Assembly (NCBI GenBank): GCA_010909165.1
Contig: MU008164.1
Coordinates: 1,116,001-1,180,000, forward strand
Direction of reading: 5' to 3'
Length of the DNA stretch: 64,000 nucleotides
Source of the DNA: Anthoceros angustus
Lineage: Eukaryota > Streptophyta > Anthocerotopsida > Anthocerotales > Anthocerotaceae
The notes under the pieces are model-generated. The model made no database searches. It had not been told where the DNA came from and saw only the letters and a program-made list of their open reading frames with translations. Every line of letters begins with the position of its first letter. Within the stretch, counting starts at the first letter, position 1. Below are positions 54,183 through 64,000 of this stretch, one piece after another. A program made the translations under genes and the position numbers.

Positions 54183-55617
54183 ATGGATTGGAGCAATGTG
54201 ACGCTGGATGAGCTGGTGGATGCGCTGCAAGAGGTGGAGTGGTCGTCACCTCCCCGGCCCTTAGCAGAGTTTTTCGCAAAGTTCACGGTGCCGAAGTCTC
54301 GATCCAAATGGGAGGGGCGTCTCAAGTGTAACTTCTACTAGTAAGTGGATGGTGCATGTTTCTGTGCGAGTGGTATGTTGCATGTCCTGCTGATCCGGTT
54401 GTCTTCATGGTTTGCTGAGTTTGCCGAATTAGCGGAGTTCTTGTCCTGCCAGACTTTAGGATAGAGCGACGTAACCTCGGTTTGTGGATACAAAACCCTA
54501 GATCCTTAGACCGATGTGGATGGGTAGTTGGTTATATTCGCGTGAGGATTTCGGAGATGGTTTTTATGGAGCTTGTGGCTTTTGCAGTTACCGAACAAAT
54601 TACTTCATCTTAATCGCCTTAATTCTTGGTGAGCTTTCTGGGAAGTTGCCTCACGTGCAGTGCTTGGAAGAGTAGGCTGCTATCATGCATTGTCACTTGT
54701 ACATTTGTTTCACAAGGCAAGAATGATGCGTTGTCTTCGGAGTTAATATTATGTTCGGGTTGCAGGAATTGGTTTTGTGCGGAATCCACTGGCACTGTTA
54801 GCTGTTTTTGTTGCTGGCCTTAGTGTTGCATGCCTCAATGACAGGTGTGCACTAACCTGCTTAGACTTCTGAAAAGGCCTGCTTCGTTCAGCCAGCAGTA
54901 CGTTGGAAGTTTCTCTTCCTCAATGATTGTGTATGCTTTTGCAGCTTTGCCGAGTCTCTCAGTGAAAAGCTTACACGGGGTGTAAGGCGAATATCACCTC
55001 CATTGGCAGCGAAATTGAGGCCACCTGTAACGTAAGCACCGTACAATCGGAAGCAGAATGGTTCTGCGAATTAGAGCTGCGGAACTAGTTCTGGAAACTG
55101 TCAGTTGTGAACAAACTGGTTCCCCAGCCACAATGATCTGATAGTTGCTGGGTTAACTGCAGGCCAGGAGTTCGGCGTCGACCCTCTAAAGGGATAGTTT
55201 ACATCTGTGGGAAAGACCGCCGTATTATTGTAGGTGGACTAACTTCTGGTAAGCTGATGCACCCATGTGAGTTTCTCTGTTGTCGACAATAAGTACATTG
55301 CTGCTTCCATGGCTCACTGTAAATGTGGGACTCTGCAGTGAGCGTTGTGGTATGGTTCCTGACTGGAGCGTACGTGACTGTTCTAGGAGCTGCATCCTTC
55401 GGCATCGTCTGTCAGTACCAATTTTAGTGCTGGCTCGCTTGTCCTTGTCACGAGAGGATTGTGTCACAATCCTTTTCAGGCGTCATTCTAATTGGTGTTT
55501 CTTCTCGTGGCAGTGTCTGGTCTCCATGCAAGTTTCCGCACTCCAAATCTGAAGGCCAGACTCAATTCTGTGCGTGAAGAATTCAAAGCTGTGTGGAGGG
55601 GGTACAGTGATGCATAG
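54183..55617 (+). CDS. PRA1.A: PRA1 family protein, subfamily A (seven exons)
   Basis: A small endomembrane protein that binds prenylated Rab GTPases and acts in vesicle trafficking between ER and Golgi. Exons: 54183-54340, 54588-54628, 54766-54844, 54945-55031, 55163-55248, 55339-55410 and 55514-55617. All are GT-AG and sum to exactly 209 codons with stop. The N-terminus MDWSNVTLDELVDALQEVEW and the following PPRPLAEFFAKF match plant PRA1.A. Paired hydrophobic segments (YFILIALILG, LALLAVFVAGLSVAC; then VSVVVWFLTGAYVTVLGAA) fit the four-helix membrane topology. The ending RTPNLKARLNSVREEFKAVW is characteristic. Most exons are under 110 bases. It is convergent with ARL2, 337 bases away. Confidence 0.92.
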
Positions 55618-55954
55618 TTAGGACTATCGCATGTAATCTTAGTAGGGCAATGATGCTTGTACTTCACCTATCCTTGCTCGCAACCCTGCCCTACTGTGGG
55701 AAGGCTGAGCTTCAGGTGTAATGTCTCCGGGAGGCCATTGTCCGATTGGTTGGGATGAGGGGTTTAGGACATGACATTTTTGGTGGTCCTCGAGTACGGC
55801 TCGGTGGTCAGACGTATTCAAAACCAGTTCTGTTTGTTCAGTCATGTTGGAACACTTGGCACTGTTTCCAGGATGACACTCTGCTGTACCAATGGCCTCA
55901 TGCTTGGGGTCTCTAAGTAGTATTCACATTATTGAACTGATCTGGCTGTTGAAT
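55618..55954. other. Short convergent 3' intergenic region
   Basis: It lies between the PRA1.A stop and the ARL2 stop and must hold both 3' UTRs. I do not see a clear AATAAA for either. Confidence 0.4.
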
Positions 55955-56868
55955 TTACTCGTGCATGTAGATGCGAGAGCCAATGTCTGTAACAAGCCAG
56001 TCGAATCCTTCCAACAAGCCATGTCCAGTCATGGCGCTGCATCCCAGTATATGCCAGTGTCTGGTGTTATCCATCAACTCCAGCCTTAGAACCTGCAGAA
56101 CAAACTCAGATTTTGGTGCTTGCTCAAGACTAAGCAGCAGGATTAGCTGCCCCCTCCGCCCCACCTTTCGGTTAGTAAGCATCTCATCAGGTCGTACCTT
56201 GGCAATCTCCTCCACTGTGAGTGCCCCGCCAATATCTTGCTTGTTCGCCAGAATAAGGAGGGAAGCTCCTGTAAGTCTCTGCACATATTGCACGGAAACT
56301 TGCATTCTTACTAAAACTTCCTCTTGTGCTTTTGATGTTTGCATTGCGAGCTATCAAGTGGAAAAATAACCTCCTCCTTTAGCAGAGAATGGAGCTCATT
56401 TCTGCAGTCATCCAGCCTCCTGAGGTCCGAGCTATCCACCACCCACACCATCCCATCTGTCTGCTCGTAGTAGTTCCTCCAGTAGGCTCGCAGAGTCTTC
56501 TGCCCCCCGACATCCCAGATATTGAGCTTGTAGCTGCAGTTTGAAAATTTCCCCCACCCAATTACTCTCTGCCGCACATTATACAATATGCCCGGAAGGT
56601 GCGGAATCCTCACTTTTTGTACTGCATGGTCTTGATGTTGAATCCCAGAGTCGGGCTGATGCTGCTCGCGTCCTCGCCGTTGATCCTTTTGACAATCGTG
56701 GTCTTGCCCGCGTTGTCCAAACCCCTGCATCAGAATCGCATTGTGAGCTTCGGAGCTTGACAAGGCCAGACTCAGGCACAGGAGGGCCCTGGCACTTGCT
56801 TACACCATCAGAATGCGCATCTCCTTTTCCTTCTTCTTCACCTTCCTGATGATCGTCAGCAGCCCCAT
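55955..56868 (-). CDS. ARL2: ADP-ribosylation factor-like 2 GTPase (ARL2 / TITAN5 / HALLIMASCH)
   Basis: A small GTPase that works with tubulin cofactors in alpha/beta-tubulin folding; the Arabidopsis orthologue TTN5 is essential in seed development. Minus-strand exons: 56804-56868, 56614-56724, 56371-56533, 56198-56278 and 55955-56092. All are GT-AG and sum to 186 codons with stop, the normal ARL2 length. The product starts [21 protein letters not shown]1 is GLDNAGKTT, switch I is [11 protein letters not shown]3 is WDVGGQ, G4 is NKQD and G5 is [25 protein letters not shown] and the end [13 protein letters not shown] are typical of ARL2. All nucleotide-binding residues are present. Confidence 0.94.
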
Positions 56869-57939
56869 TTGATACTAATTAGCCCGCCCGCGAACACGTC
56901 AGAACAGGATCGCCAGCCGGAGCGGCAAGCATTGCTGGGCACAGAGCTGGCGGATGCAAGTCTTGAAAGCTCGCAACAATGGTAGACGGCCCAACTGAAA
57001 GGAACTGTCGGTTGAGTCGCGATTAGGGTTTAAATCTTGGGACAGTTCCATGGAGGCAGAATGGCATCACGCGTCTCTGATCTGTCAAAGCTGTTGGTAA
57101 GTTTGTGACTTCGCTCGGCTTTTGAAGTGACTTTTGTCATGCAACTTAGCAGCTGATCTTGTGCTGTCAGAATGCAGGCTCCAAGAGAGGCCGGCAGCTC
57201 GTAGATTCCAGCTGCTTCATGGCCAAAGGTGTGCCAGGGGGAAGGGGGCGGTCTTGTCGTGGTCAAGAGCTCTTGCAATGGCCTTGGGCCGGTTTGACTG
57301 TTCTGGTAAAAGGATGCAATCAGAGGATGGGTCTTGTTGCTTTTGCACAAGGTCGGCCATTCTCAGCTCTTGCGAGCTCAGCAGTAGAGGACGGTATGTC
57401 TGCTGTGGATTCCGGCTGAGCAGTCATTTTGCACGGATTGTCAATCCAGATGGAAGATATGACGGTGTCTGATGGTGTTTAGTATCAGGAGATGAGCCTT
57501 GCCCCAAGGGTGAAAGGCGGTGGCACAATTACTTTATGAATCCTCATCTGTGGTGGGACAACAGGGCAGTAAAGGTACTTTGCACGTCGCCTGGCGCTAT
57601 TCAGTGGTTTCAGTGAATTGGTGCCTTTGTTACATTTTTGTTTGGTTGTTGCAGAAGAGCTCAACCGATCCCGACTTCCAGCACAGGACTACAGGGGAAG
57701 CTCTGTGGGTTGAAAGTCCGTGGACACCCGCTTGGGTACGTCCAAAGTTAGCCAAAGTCTGGCTCAATGGTTGGTCCCTAGCTCCTGGGCTGGCCTCTTT
57801 CCGAGCAGAGCCTGATGTAGGAGTACAATACCCATCTAGTGCCTCTTTGAAGTCTGCAAGGTATACAGGCAGGGCTGAACTGGTCTCACACAGTCTGGTC
57901 CGGTTGGAAGGTTTCTAGTTCTTGTTTGCAGCAGCATCA
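56869..57939 (+). other. Shared upstream region of ARL2 and PPR gene 2; PPR leader
   Basis: The divergent starts of ARL2 (56868, minus) and PPR gene 2 suggest a shared promoter within about 56870-57060. A plus-strand ATG at 57061 is followed 36 bases later by a good GTAAGT donor, and a pyrimidine-rich acceptor (TTTGCAG) precedes 57932, so a leader intron or intron-split N-terminus is possible. The phases do not join cleanly, so I do not include that exon. Confidence 0.4.
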
Positions 57940-60537
57940 ATGGGGTCCGTGAAGCTTGGGTTAAGGTTGTCGCTGATTGAGCAGACATTTCAATGTAGGG
58001 ATGCCGGGGAGTTCAGGAGACTTTGTGAAGAGGGGTCGTTGGGGCAGGCACTTGAGAAATTAGAGGATTTAGATGTCAAGAGCCTTGGGGATCCTATCAG
58101 TCTCTACAGCTCTATTATCAAGGTGTGCTCCAGGCGTAGTGCCCTGGTGGAAGGAAAGCGGTTGTTTGAACTTATTCTCAGCAGTGATTATGCTTCAAGC
58201 GTTACTCTGGCTAACTGCATGATAGAAATGTTTGCCAAGTGTGCAAGTCTTCCTGATGCACGCAAAGCATTTGACCGTTCACCTAGGCGAGAGGTATCGT
58301 CTTGGAACACATTGCTGTTGGGATATGTCGACAATGGACTTGGTGAAGAGGCTCTTGAACTCTTTGAGGAGATGCTAGAGAATGGACTGCCACCAAATAG
58401 ACATACTTTTGTGGGTGTGCTTCGAGCATGTATCGGCTTGTCAGCTGTAACAGAAGGCAAGCTTGTTCATGCTCTTATTCTGGATGCTGGTTTGGAAGCA
58501 GATCCGGCTGTAGGGAAGGCCCTTGTTCATATGTATTTGAAATTGGGAAGTTGGAGAAGTGCTCATGAAGTTTTTGGAAAGCTATCACAGCGGGATGTAG
58601 TTACCTACAATGCTATGATTCAAGGATGCATGCAAGCAAGTCACAGTGAGGATGCATTTGTGCTTCTTGGGCAACTGGTCCAGGAGGGTTTGGAGCCAGA
58701 TGGTGTGACATTTACGAACATGTTGAAAGGATGTGCTAGCCTGGCAGCCCTGGAGCAAGGCAAATTGGTTCATGCCCTGGTTATGAGAAGCGGGTTACAG
58801 TGTGACAAACTCGTGGGGACAACCTTAGTTGACATGTATTCAAAATGCAGGGAACTGGAGGATGCATTTGAAGTATTCAACAACTTGCCCACTCTCGATG
58901 TTGTGGCATGGAATTCTCTTATTGCAGGTTATGTGCGAAATGGAGATGTGACACGTACATTATCGCTTTTCGAGAAAATGCACCAAGAAGGGGTCAATCC
59001 AAACAGAGGTACATACCTGAGTGTTTTCAAAGCATTCAACAGTCCCAAGCATCTGAAAGAAGCTAAGGAGATTCATGCGGAGGTGGTGCGAAATGGGTTA
59101 GATACAGATGTAGCTATAGGGAATTCTGTGGTTGACATGTATGTACGATGTGGGAGTATGAGAGATGCTTGCCAAGTTTTCCAGAATTTGCCTGAACGGA
59201 ATGTGGCGACGTGGAACAGTATAATTGGTGGTTATTCCCAGGCCGGACAGGCAGAAGAGGCCCTCGTATTGATCAAAGAAATGCACGCTGAGGGTCTGGA
59301 ATGGGACAAAGTAGCTTTCGGTGTTGCCCTGAACGCTTGTTCCAATTTGGCGGCTTTGGAGTATGGGAAGCTGGTGCATCATCTTTTCAGTGCTGAAAGT
59401 CCCTCTGAGGCCGATTCGTTTGTCGGCGCCACACTAGTGGATATGTACATGAGTTGTGGAAGTGTGGAAGATGCTTGTCACGTCTTTGAACGGTTACCAG
59501 TGCGAGATGTTGTGTCATGGGGTACAATGTTAACAGGGTACGTAGAGTTTGGGAATAGTGAGGCTGCCCTTCGAGCATTTGAGGAGATGCAGCAAGAGGG
59601 TGTGAATCCTGATCTGGTCACCTTTGTCAGTGTCATAAAAGCTTGCGCCACTTTAGCAGATTTGAAGCTGGGAAAAAGCGCTCACCATCTGGCCATCGAA
59701 AGAGGGTACCAAAACGATACTATACTGGGAAACAGCTTGATAGATATGTACGCTAAATGTGGTTGTCTGGAAACTGCACTTGAAGTGTTCACTGAGCTAC
59801 CTGCCAGAAGTTTAGTCTCCTGGAATGCAATGCTCACAGGATATGCACAGCACGGACAAGGTGTGGAAGCTCTCAGCTTGTTCAGAGAGATGCAGCATCA
59901 ACAAGTGATCCCCGACTCTGTGACATTTGTAGCGGTGCTCTCTGCATGCAGCCATGCCGGCCTGGTGGACGAAGGCCTTCAATACTTTAAGTCCATGACT
60001 GAGGACTATGGCCTTGCACCTTCCATGCAGCACTACGCAGGCATTGTGGACCTTTTGAGTCGTGCTGGACGGCTAGATGTTGCGGAGGCAACTGTGGGGG
60101 AAATGCCTTTCGAGCCCGATGCAGTAATTTGGTTGACCTTGCTCGGAGCGTGCAGAAAGTACCGCAACGTCGAGGTGGGAAGGCGTGCCTTTGAGCATGT
60201 TATGAGATTGGAACCCGGCAATGCTGCTGCATATATGCTGCTTGTACAACTTTACTCCGAAGAAAATAGCTGGGGCCAGGTTGCAGAGATCAAGAGACGG
60301 ATGAGGCACGCGGGAGTGGAGAAGACGCAGCCCGGGTGTAGTTGGATTGAGGCCAATAACGAAGTGCATGCTTTTGTCTGTGGGGACCTCTGCCACCCCG
60401 ATAGGAAGCAAATCTATGCCACGCTAGAGCGCATCCGCAAAATGGTGAGGAAGAAAGGATACGATGGTGCTGCCATCGCTGTGCTGGAAGATGAGGCAAG
60501 TTCCAGAAGGACGTCAAGCATGACTGCCTCAATGTAG
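57940..60537 (+). CDS. PLS-class PPR protein of E+ type, no DYW domain (PPR gene 2)
   Basis: A single-exon organellar RNA-binding protein of about 865 residues. Six 'L/VxDMY-x-KCG' L/S units (for example MIEMFAKCASLPDAR, LVDMYSKCRELEDAF, LIDMYAKCGCLETAL) mark PLS triplets. The E domain has LLGACRKYRNVEVGRRAFEH and the E+ part has CSWIEANNEVHAFVCGDLCH. It ends shortly after RKKGYDGAAIAVLEDE with a Ser/Thr-rich tail. Without its own deaminase it would have to recruit a DYW protein in trans to edit RNA; that is inference from the family. I chose ATG 57940; a leader intron probably ends just before it. It is not a recent duplicate of PPR gene 1. Confidence 0.9.
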   Translation: MGSVKLGLRLSLIEQTFQCRDAGEFRRLCEEGSLGQALEKLEDLDVKSLGDPISLYSSIIKVCSRRSALVEGKRLFELILSSDYASSVTLANCMIEMFAKCASLPDARKAFDRSPRREVSSWNTLLLGYVDNGLGEEALELFEEMLENGLPPNRHTFVGVLRACIGLSAVTEGKLVHALILDAGLEADPAVGKALVHMYLKLGSWRSAHEVFGKLSQRDVVTYNAMIQGCMQASHSEDAFVLLGQLVQEGLEPDGVTFTNMLKGCASLAALEQGKLVHALVMRSGLQCDKLVGTTLVDMYSKCRELEDAFEVFNNLPTLDVVAWNSLIAGYVRNGDVTRTLSLFEKMHQEGVNPNRGTYLSVFKAFNSPKHLKEAKEIHAEVVRNGLDTDVAIGNSVVDMYVRCGSMRDACQVFQNLPERNVATWNSIIGGYSQAGQAEEALVLIKEMHAEGLEWDKVAFGVALNACSNLAALEYGKLVHHLFSAESPSEADSFVGATLVDMYMSCGSVEDACHVFERLPVRDVVSWGTMLTGYVEFGNSEAALRAFEEMQQEGVNPDLVTFVSVIKACATLADLKLGKSAHHLAIERGYQNDTILGNSLIDMYAKCGCLETALEVFTELPARSLVSWNAMLTGYAQHGQGVEALSLFREMQHQQVIPDSVTFVAVLSACSHAGLVDEGLQYFKSMTEDYGLAPSMQHYAGIVDLLSRAGRLDVAEATVGEMPFEPDAVIWLTLLGACRKYRNVEVGRRAFEHVMRLEPGNAAAYMLLVQLYSEENSWGQVAEIKRRMRHAGVEKTQPGCSWIEANNEVHAFVCGDLCHPDRKQIYATLERIRKMVRKKGYDGAAIAVLEDEASSRRTSSMTASM

Positions 60538-60734
60538 AAGGCAGGATTCAAGACAAGCAAAAATCATATGATTCCACCCATTCCATTAGGCGGCAAACCT
60601 TCTGTATCTGGGCTGCAGGTGGAAGAAAATCTGTTCGAACCCACGTAACAGGACCATGTACCATACAATACAAACAAGGGCGGAAAAAGGATGTCGGAAA
60701 CTGGCTCATGGTCGGCAGACGCGGCAGCTTTGAT
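60538..60734. other. Convergent 3' intergenic region
   Basis: It lies between the PPR gene 2 stop and the amidophosphoribosyltransferase stop, holds both 3' UTRs, and shows no other feature. Confidence 0.4.
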
Positions 60735-62483
60735 CTAGGCCGCTGCATGATTACAGGCAAGGACAGGCTCTTCCTGAACCTTAGTGGCCGCCAGCACATG
60801 CTTTTCCTCCCACTCTTTAGCCATGGCCTTGGTGAGCACAGGGTAATTCCCGGAGAAACAGGCATCACAGAACGTGGGAGCTTCATCTCCCAGCATAGAC
60901 CTTAATCTACTGAGAGGCAGGAAAGCCAGGGAGTCGGCCTTCACTTCCTTCCTGGTGTCCTCAATGTTAAGCCTGAAGGAGATGAGCTCTTCACGACTGG
61001 GCGTATCCACTCCATAGTAACAAGACCCTATTATGGGAGGACTGGCTATTCTCATGTGCACCTCAGTGGCACCCGCCTCTTTGATCAGCCTCACTATCTT
61101 GGAAGACGTAGTTCCCCTCACAATGGAGTCATCCACAACCACCACCCTCTTCCCCTGTAGGACAGCCTGCACGGGGGCAAGCTTCAACTTCACCCCGAAG
61201 TCCCGAATCTTCTGCGACGGCTCAATGAAGGTTCGTCCCACATAGTGCGACCTAATCAGCCCCTGCTGGAATGGCACCTTGGCCTTGGAAGCATACCCCA
61301 GAGCTGCAACAACCCCGGAATCAGGAACCGCAATGACGACATCACACTCGACAGGAGCCTCTTCAGCCAGGATCTCCCCGAACCTGTACCTGGACTGGTA
61401 CACAGACCGGCCGAACACTATGGAATTGGGCAGCGCGAAATAGATGTGTTCAAAGATGCAGGCCTTCCTCTCTCTCCGGGGCATCAAACACAGGGAGCTG
61501 ATCCCATCTTTGTCCACCACCACAACCTCTCCGGGATTCACCTCCCTCTCATACGTGGCTTCAATCAGGTCAAGAGCGCAGGTCTCGGACGCGAAGACGA
61601 CAGCCCCGTTGTCCCGCCGCCCCATGACGAGCGGGCGGAAGCCGTAGGGATCCCGCACCGCCACCAGCTTATCCTCCGTGAGGAAGACGAGGGAGTACGC
61701 CCCCTCCAGCTGCTCGCAGGCGTCCACGAGCCGGGCGATGAAGGGCCGGGCTTTGGTGGTGGCGATCAGGTGCAGCACAACCTCGGTGTCGGAGCAGGTG
61801 TTGAAGATGGAGCCGTTCTCCTCCAGCACCGCCCGCAGCTCCTTGTAGTTCACAATGTTCCCGTTGTGCGCCACCGCCAGCTGCCCGAACCTGTACCCCG
61901 CCATGAAGGGCTGCACGTTCTTCACCACGGACGCCCCGGCCGTGGCGTACCTGCAGTGCCCGATGGCCGCGGTTCCCGGGAGCTTGGCGAGGCGGGACTG
62001 GTTGAACACCTCCGACACCAGGCCCATGCCCGTCACCGACTGCAGAACCCCGTCGTGCGACGCCACCATCCCCGCCCCCTCCTGCCCCCGGTGCTGCAGC
62101 GTGTGCAGCGCCAGGAAGCACAGCCTGCTGGCCTCCGGCTCCCCGAAGATCCCCACCACCCCGCATTCCTCCCGCACCCTGTCCTCCTCCTCCTCCTCCT
62201 GCCCTTCCCCGCCCCCTCGTCCTCTCTGTATCCTTTCCACCATGGGGTTAGCCTCGGAATGGCCATCCCCCGCGACCCTCCTGCTCACCTGCCTCCTCCT
62301 CCTCTCCTCCTGCCCAATTCTGAGAGCCACCTTCTGCCCCCACACCTTCCTCCCCCGCGCCCCCTCCCCGGCCGAGGCAAATGCCAACGCCGAGGCCGGC
62401 GCCGGCGCCAGGACCCCTAGGTTGTCGGCATCCGCCAAACCCCTGCACGCGCATGGCTGCAGGACAGCCATCTGCGCAGCCAT
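60735..62483 (-). CDS. ASE: Amidophosphoribosyltransferase, plastid (first step of de novo purine synthesis), intronless
   Basis: Glutamine-PRPP amidotransferase makes phosphoribosylamine from PRPP and glutamine in plastids. About 582 residues from ATG 62483, intact and intronless. The first ~90 residues are Ala/Arg/Gly-rich with few acids, like a transit peptide. A propeptide ends at EECGVVGIFGE, where Cys is the glutaminase nucleophile. HRGQEGAGM, CRYATAG and AHNGNIVNY are the class II glutaminase boxes. VVVVDDSIVRGTTSSKIV is the PRPP site. Cysteines in KACIFEHIYF, IGSCYYGVDTP and FCDACFSGNYP fit the [4Fe-4S] cluster of the Bacillus/plant type. The frame is open upstream to 62633 without an ATG. 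Length and motifs match plant ASE1-3. Confidence 0.93.
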   Translation of the reverse strand: MAAQMAVLQPCACRGLADADNLGVLAPAPASALAFASAGEGARGRKVWGQKVALRIGQEERRRRQVSRRVAGDGHSEANPMVERIQRGRGGGEGQEEEEEDRVREECGVVGIFGEPEASRLCFLALHTLQHRGQEGAGMVASHDGVLQSVTGMGLVSEVFNQSRLAKLPGTAAIGHCRYATAGASVVKNVQPFMAGYRFGQLAVAHNGNIVNYKELRAVLEENGSIFNTCSDTEVVLHLIATTKARPFIARLVDACEQLEGAYSLVFLTEDKLVAVRDPYGFRPLVMGRRDNGAVVFASETCALDLIEATYEREVNPGEVVVVDKDGISSLCLMPRRERKACIFEHIYFALPNSIVFGRSVYQSRYRFGEILAEEAPVECDVVIAVPDSGVVAALGYASKAKVPFQQGLIRSHYVGRTFIEPSQKIRDFGVKLKLAPVQAVLQGKRVVVVDDSIVRGTTSSKIVRLIKEAGATEVHMRIASPPIIGSCYYGVDTPSREELISFRLNIEDTRKEVKADSLAFLPLSRLRSMLGDEAPTFCDACFSGNYPVLTKAMAKEWEEKHVLAATKVQEEPVLACNHAAA

Positions 62484-62830
62484 GGCGGCGCTCCTCACCC
62501 GATGGCCACACCCACCAGCAGCTGTGGCACCAGCTCCACCAGTAGCTCCAGCTTCAGGAATTGCATCCTTTGCGTCCGCATTGCCCTCATCCAAGAGGCC
62601 TAGGAGGAGGCGCGGCGGCGCCGCTCGTTGCAAAACTTACACTCCTATCACCACAGCAGCCACAGCCACTTGCCTTTGCCTTTCACATCGTAAAACAAGC
62701 ACGTTACACACGTATGTATGTATATTTATGTGTATGTATATATATCTATATATAATTATAAGATCTATCAAGGTATATAATATATTGAAAGCAGTCTGCA
62801 CATGGAAACCAGTGACCCTCTCTTGAGTGG
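62484..62830. other. Promoter/leader of the amidophosphoribosyltransferase gene
   Basis: Just 5' of the start codon the sequence is still GC-rich; it turns into a (TATG)n-like AT-rich microsatellite at 62710-62760. Confidence 0.4.
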
Positions 62831-64000
62831 GATTGACCCCTTATTGGTATGTATAGGGCTTTAAGCTTCTATTAAAATTTTAAATATTTAATTTTTTTTT
62901 ATTTTGAATAAATTTTATTAAATACATAATCAAGTCAAAAATTTACAATCAAAATTTTAATAGATATTATTATATTTTTAATATATAATAAAACTATTAT
63001 ATATTATAAAATTTTTAAGATCTAGTGAGAAATTCACATGCAATATTCTATGCTGTACAAAAAAGGACAAAAAATGTAGACAATGTAAGAACATGTTTTC
63101 TATATGACCTCTGAGTGTTCATGAAAGTTCACTCTATGTCGGTTGTGGTACCGACCCATCCTTTAAGGTATGCCAAAGCGCACACCTCAATAGGGGTTAC
63201 CTCGAAATCCAATCACAGCCTTGTTTACGTTGTCACAGCCTAAATCCGGCTCAACCGATCGGGTATGAATGGCGACCTTGAGAATCATCGCAGGCCTCAT
63301 TGGCGAGCCCCATAAGGTCTTAAGTTTCTTGATCTGGCTATAGGAACGACCACTTGGATAAGCTTGATGGGCCACAACATTTTGGTTGTCCCCTTCATAA
63401 CAAGTATAGTGCATCAATGTGCAACTAATCTGAAGACTTAAGTGACTGGTCATTATCAACAGCAGAAGAGCGGCAATACCCTTTGAGCAATTGCTGCTTG
63501 TCATAACGACTTTTTGGACACATCGGCCGGCGGTCTGCCATGTTGAGCAAGGTGAAGCCACTCAGGACTCATTGGCTGAGTGGGTCATGAGGTATGTTTG
63601 ATCGGGTCCAACAGTTCTAGCCAAATCGGCCACAAAACCGGGCAAGTGATGGATTTGCAGCCGGGTCGTGTACTGAGAGAGCTTGAGTTTGTCCGCTTTG
63701 CTACCCTGATGTAGGGTGCATACTTTTTTTGGTAATCTCGTATGCGATCATGTGCTCGTAATAAAATTTCTTGTACCATACATGGAATCTATGTATTCCA
63801 ATATGATTTCCAAATTAAAACAAACAAGTCCACTCTCTATTCCCTTTGTATGCCATAACACATACCATATATAAAATATGATACCTATATAGTCGTCAAC
63901 CTCATCTCTTGGCCGGGAAATGAGCATATAAATCGAGGACACATCTAGTAATAGAAGGAAATATAAATAATACAATAGTAGTTACTAAATTTTTCACAAC
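62831..64000. other. AT-rich non-coding DNA, nothing recognised
   Basis: Very AT-rich from 62860 to 63110, then more balanced from 63120 to 63720. The latter part looks like repeat-derived DNA, but I can identify neither element boundaries nor coding domains. Confidence 0.35.

Noticed and set aside
53826-54325. Overlapping open frames around the PRA1.A start
   Set aside because: They compete with a well-supported PRA1.A first exon and have no recognisable content.
61245-62420. 391-codon plus-strand frame opposite the amidophosphoribosyltransferase gene
   Set aside because: It is antisense to a clearly conserved enzyme; the His/Pro/Arg-rich content arises from GC-rich third positions on the other strand.
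62483-62633. Amidophosphoribosyltransferase start at a TTG upstream
   Set aside because: The ATG at 62483 gives a normal transit peptide and length; no in-frame ATG lies upstream.
1-64000. tRNA, rRNA or other structured RNA genes
   Set aside because: I saw no cloverleaf with conserved A and B boxes and no ribosomal sequence; the tRNA-like words found are retrotransposon primer-binding sites.

Overview
The window is nuclear DNA of a land plant. Spliced genes have GT-AG introns, and the gene set (a CCA1/LHY clock factor, PLS-type pentatricopeptide repeat proteins with and without a DYW domain, PRA1.A, ARL2, plastid amidophosphoribosyltransferase) is plant-specific. Very long single-exon PPR genes, abundant Copia debris and the style of the repeats suggest a fern or lycophyte rather than a flowering plant. 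That placement is an inference of moderate strength.

Layout. 1-6.9 kb: GC-rich promoter and leader, then a spliced CCA1/LHY-like gene (+). 8.5-9.4 kb: an AT-rich, intronless minimal protein kinase (+). 9.5-19.6 kb: a decayed non-LTR reverse-transcriptase element split by a minus-strand Copia element (10908-18294) flanked by the 5-bp target duplication CATCC. 20.5-20.9 kb: a second decayed 3' end of the same non-LTR family. 22.3-25.5 kb: PPR gene 1, DYW type. 25.5-33 kb: relics, namely a dead RING-gene copy, a coiled-coil reading frame with stops, and a PPR fragment interrupted by a 2.1-kb hAT-like transposon with 30-bp terminal inverted repeats and an 8-bp target duplication. Next comes a 1.6-kb tandem duplication covering the end of a second Copia element (32052-41817, minus strand, target duplication CCGCC). 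42.2-43.5 kb: an AT-rich, intronless membrane RING-H2 gene (+). 44.8-45.05 kb: a 57-bp minisatellite. 46.0-53.3 kb: three minus-strand GH30 endo-galactanase-like genes in tandem, the first intact, the middle one an A/C chimera, and the last two frameshifted. 54.2-62.5 kb: a compact housekeeping block of PRA1.A (+), ARL2 (-), PPR gene 2 of E+ type (+) and amidophosphoribosyltransferase (-). 62.8-64 kb: AT-rich non-coding DNA.

The genes do not form an operon-like system. They are independent plant genes separated by nested transposons. The most notable observations are: (i) two different Copia elements whose LTRs both begin and end with TA rather than TG...CA, and which both carry an extra open frame between primer-binding site and gag; (ii) an antisense reading frame between pol and the 3' LTR of the second; (iii) the hAT-like insertion in a PPR fragment; (iv) the unequal-crossover structure of the GH30 cluster; (v) a one-base lesion in the CCA1/LHY gene; and (vi) three local tandem duplications whose copies differ mainly by small deletions, so some 'pseudogene' frameshifts may be consensus errors of a draft assembly. 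All boundaries were read by eye. No database search was run.
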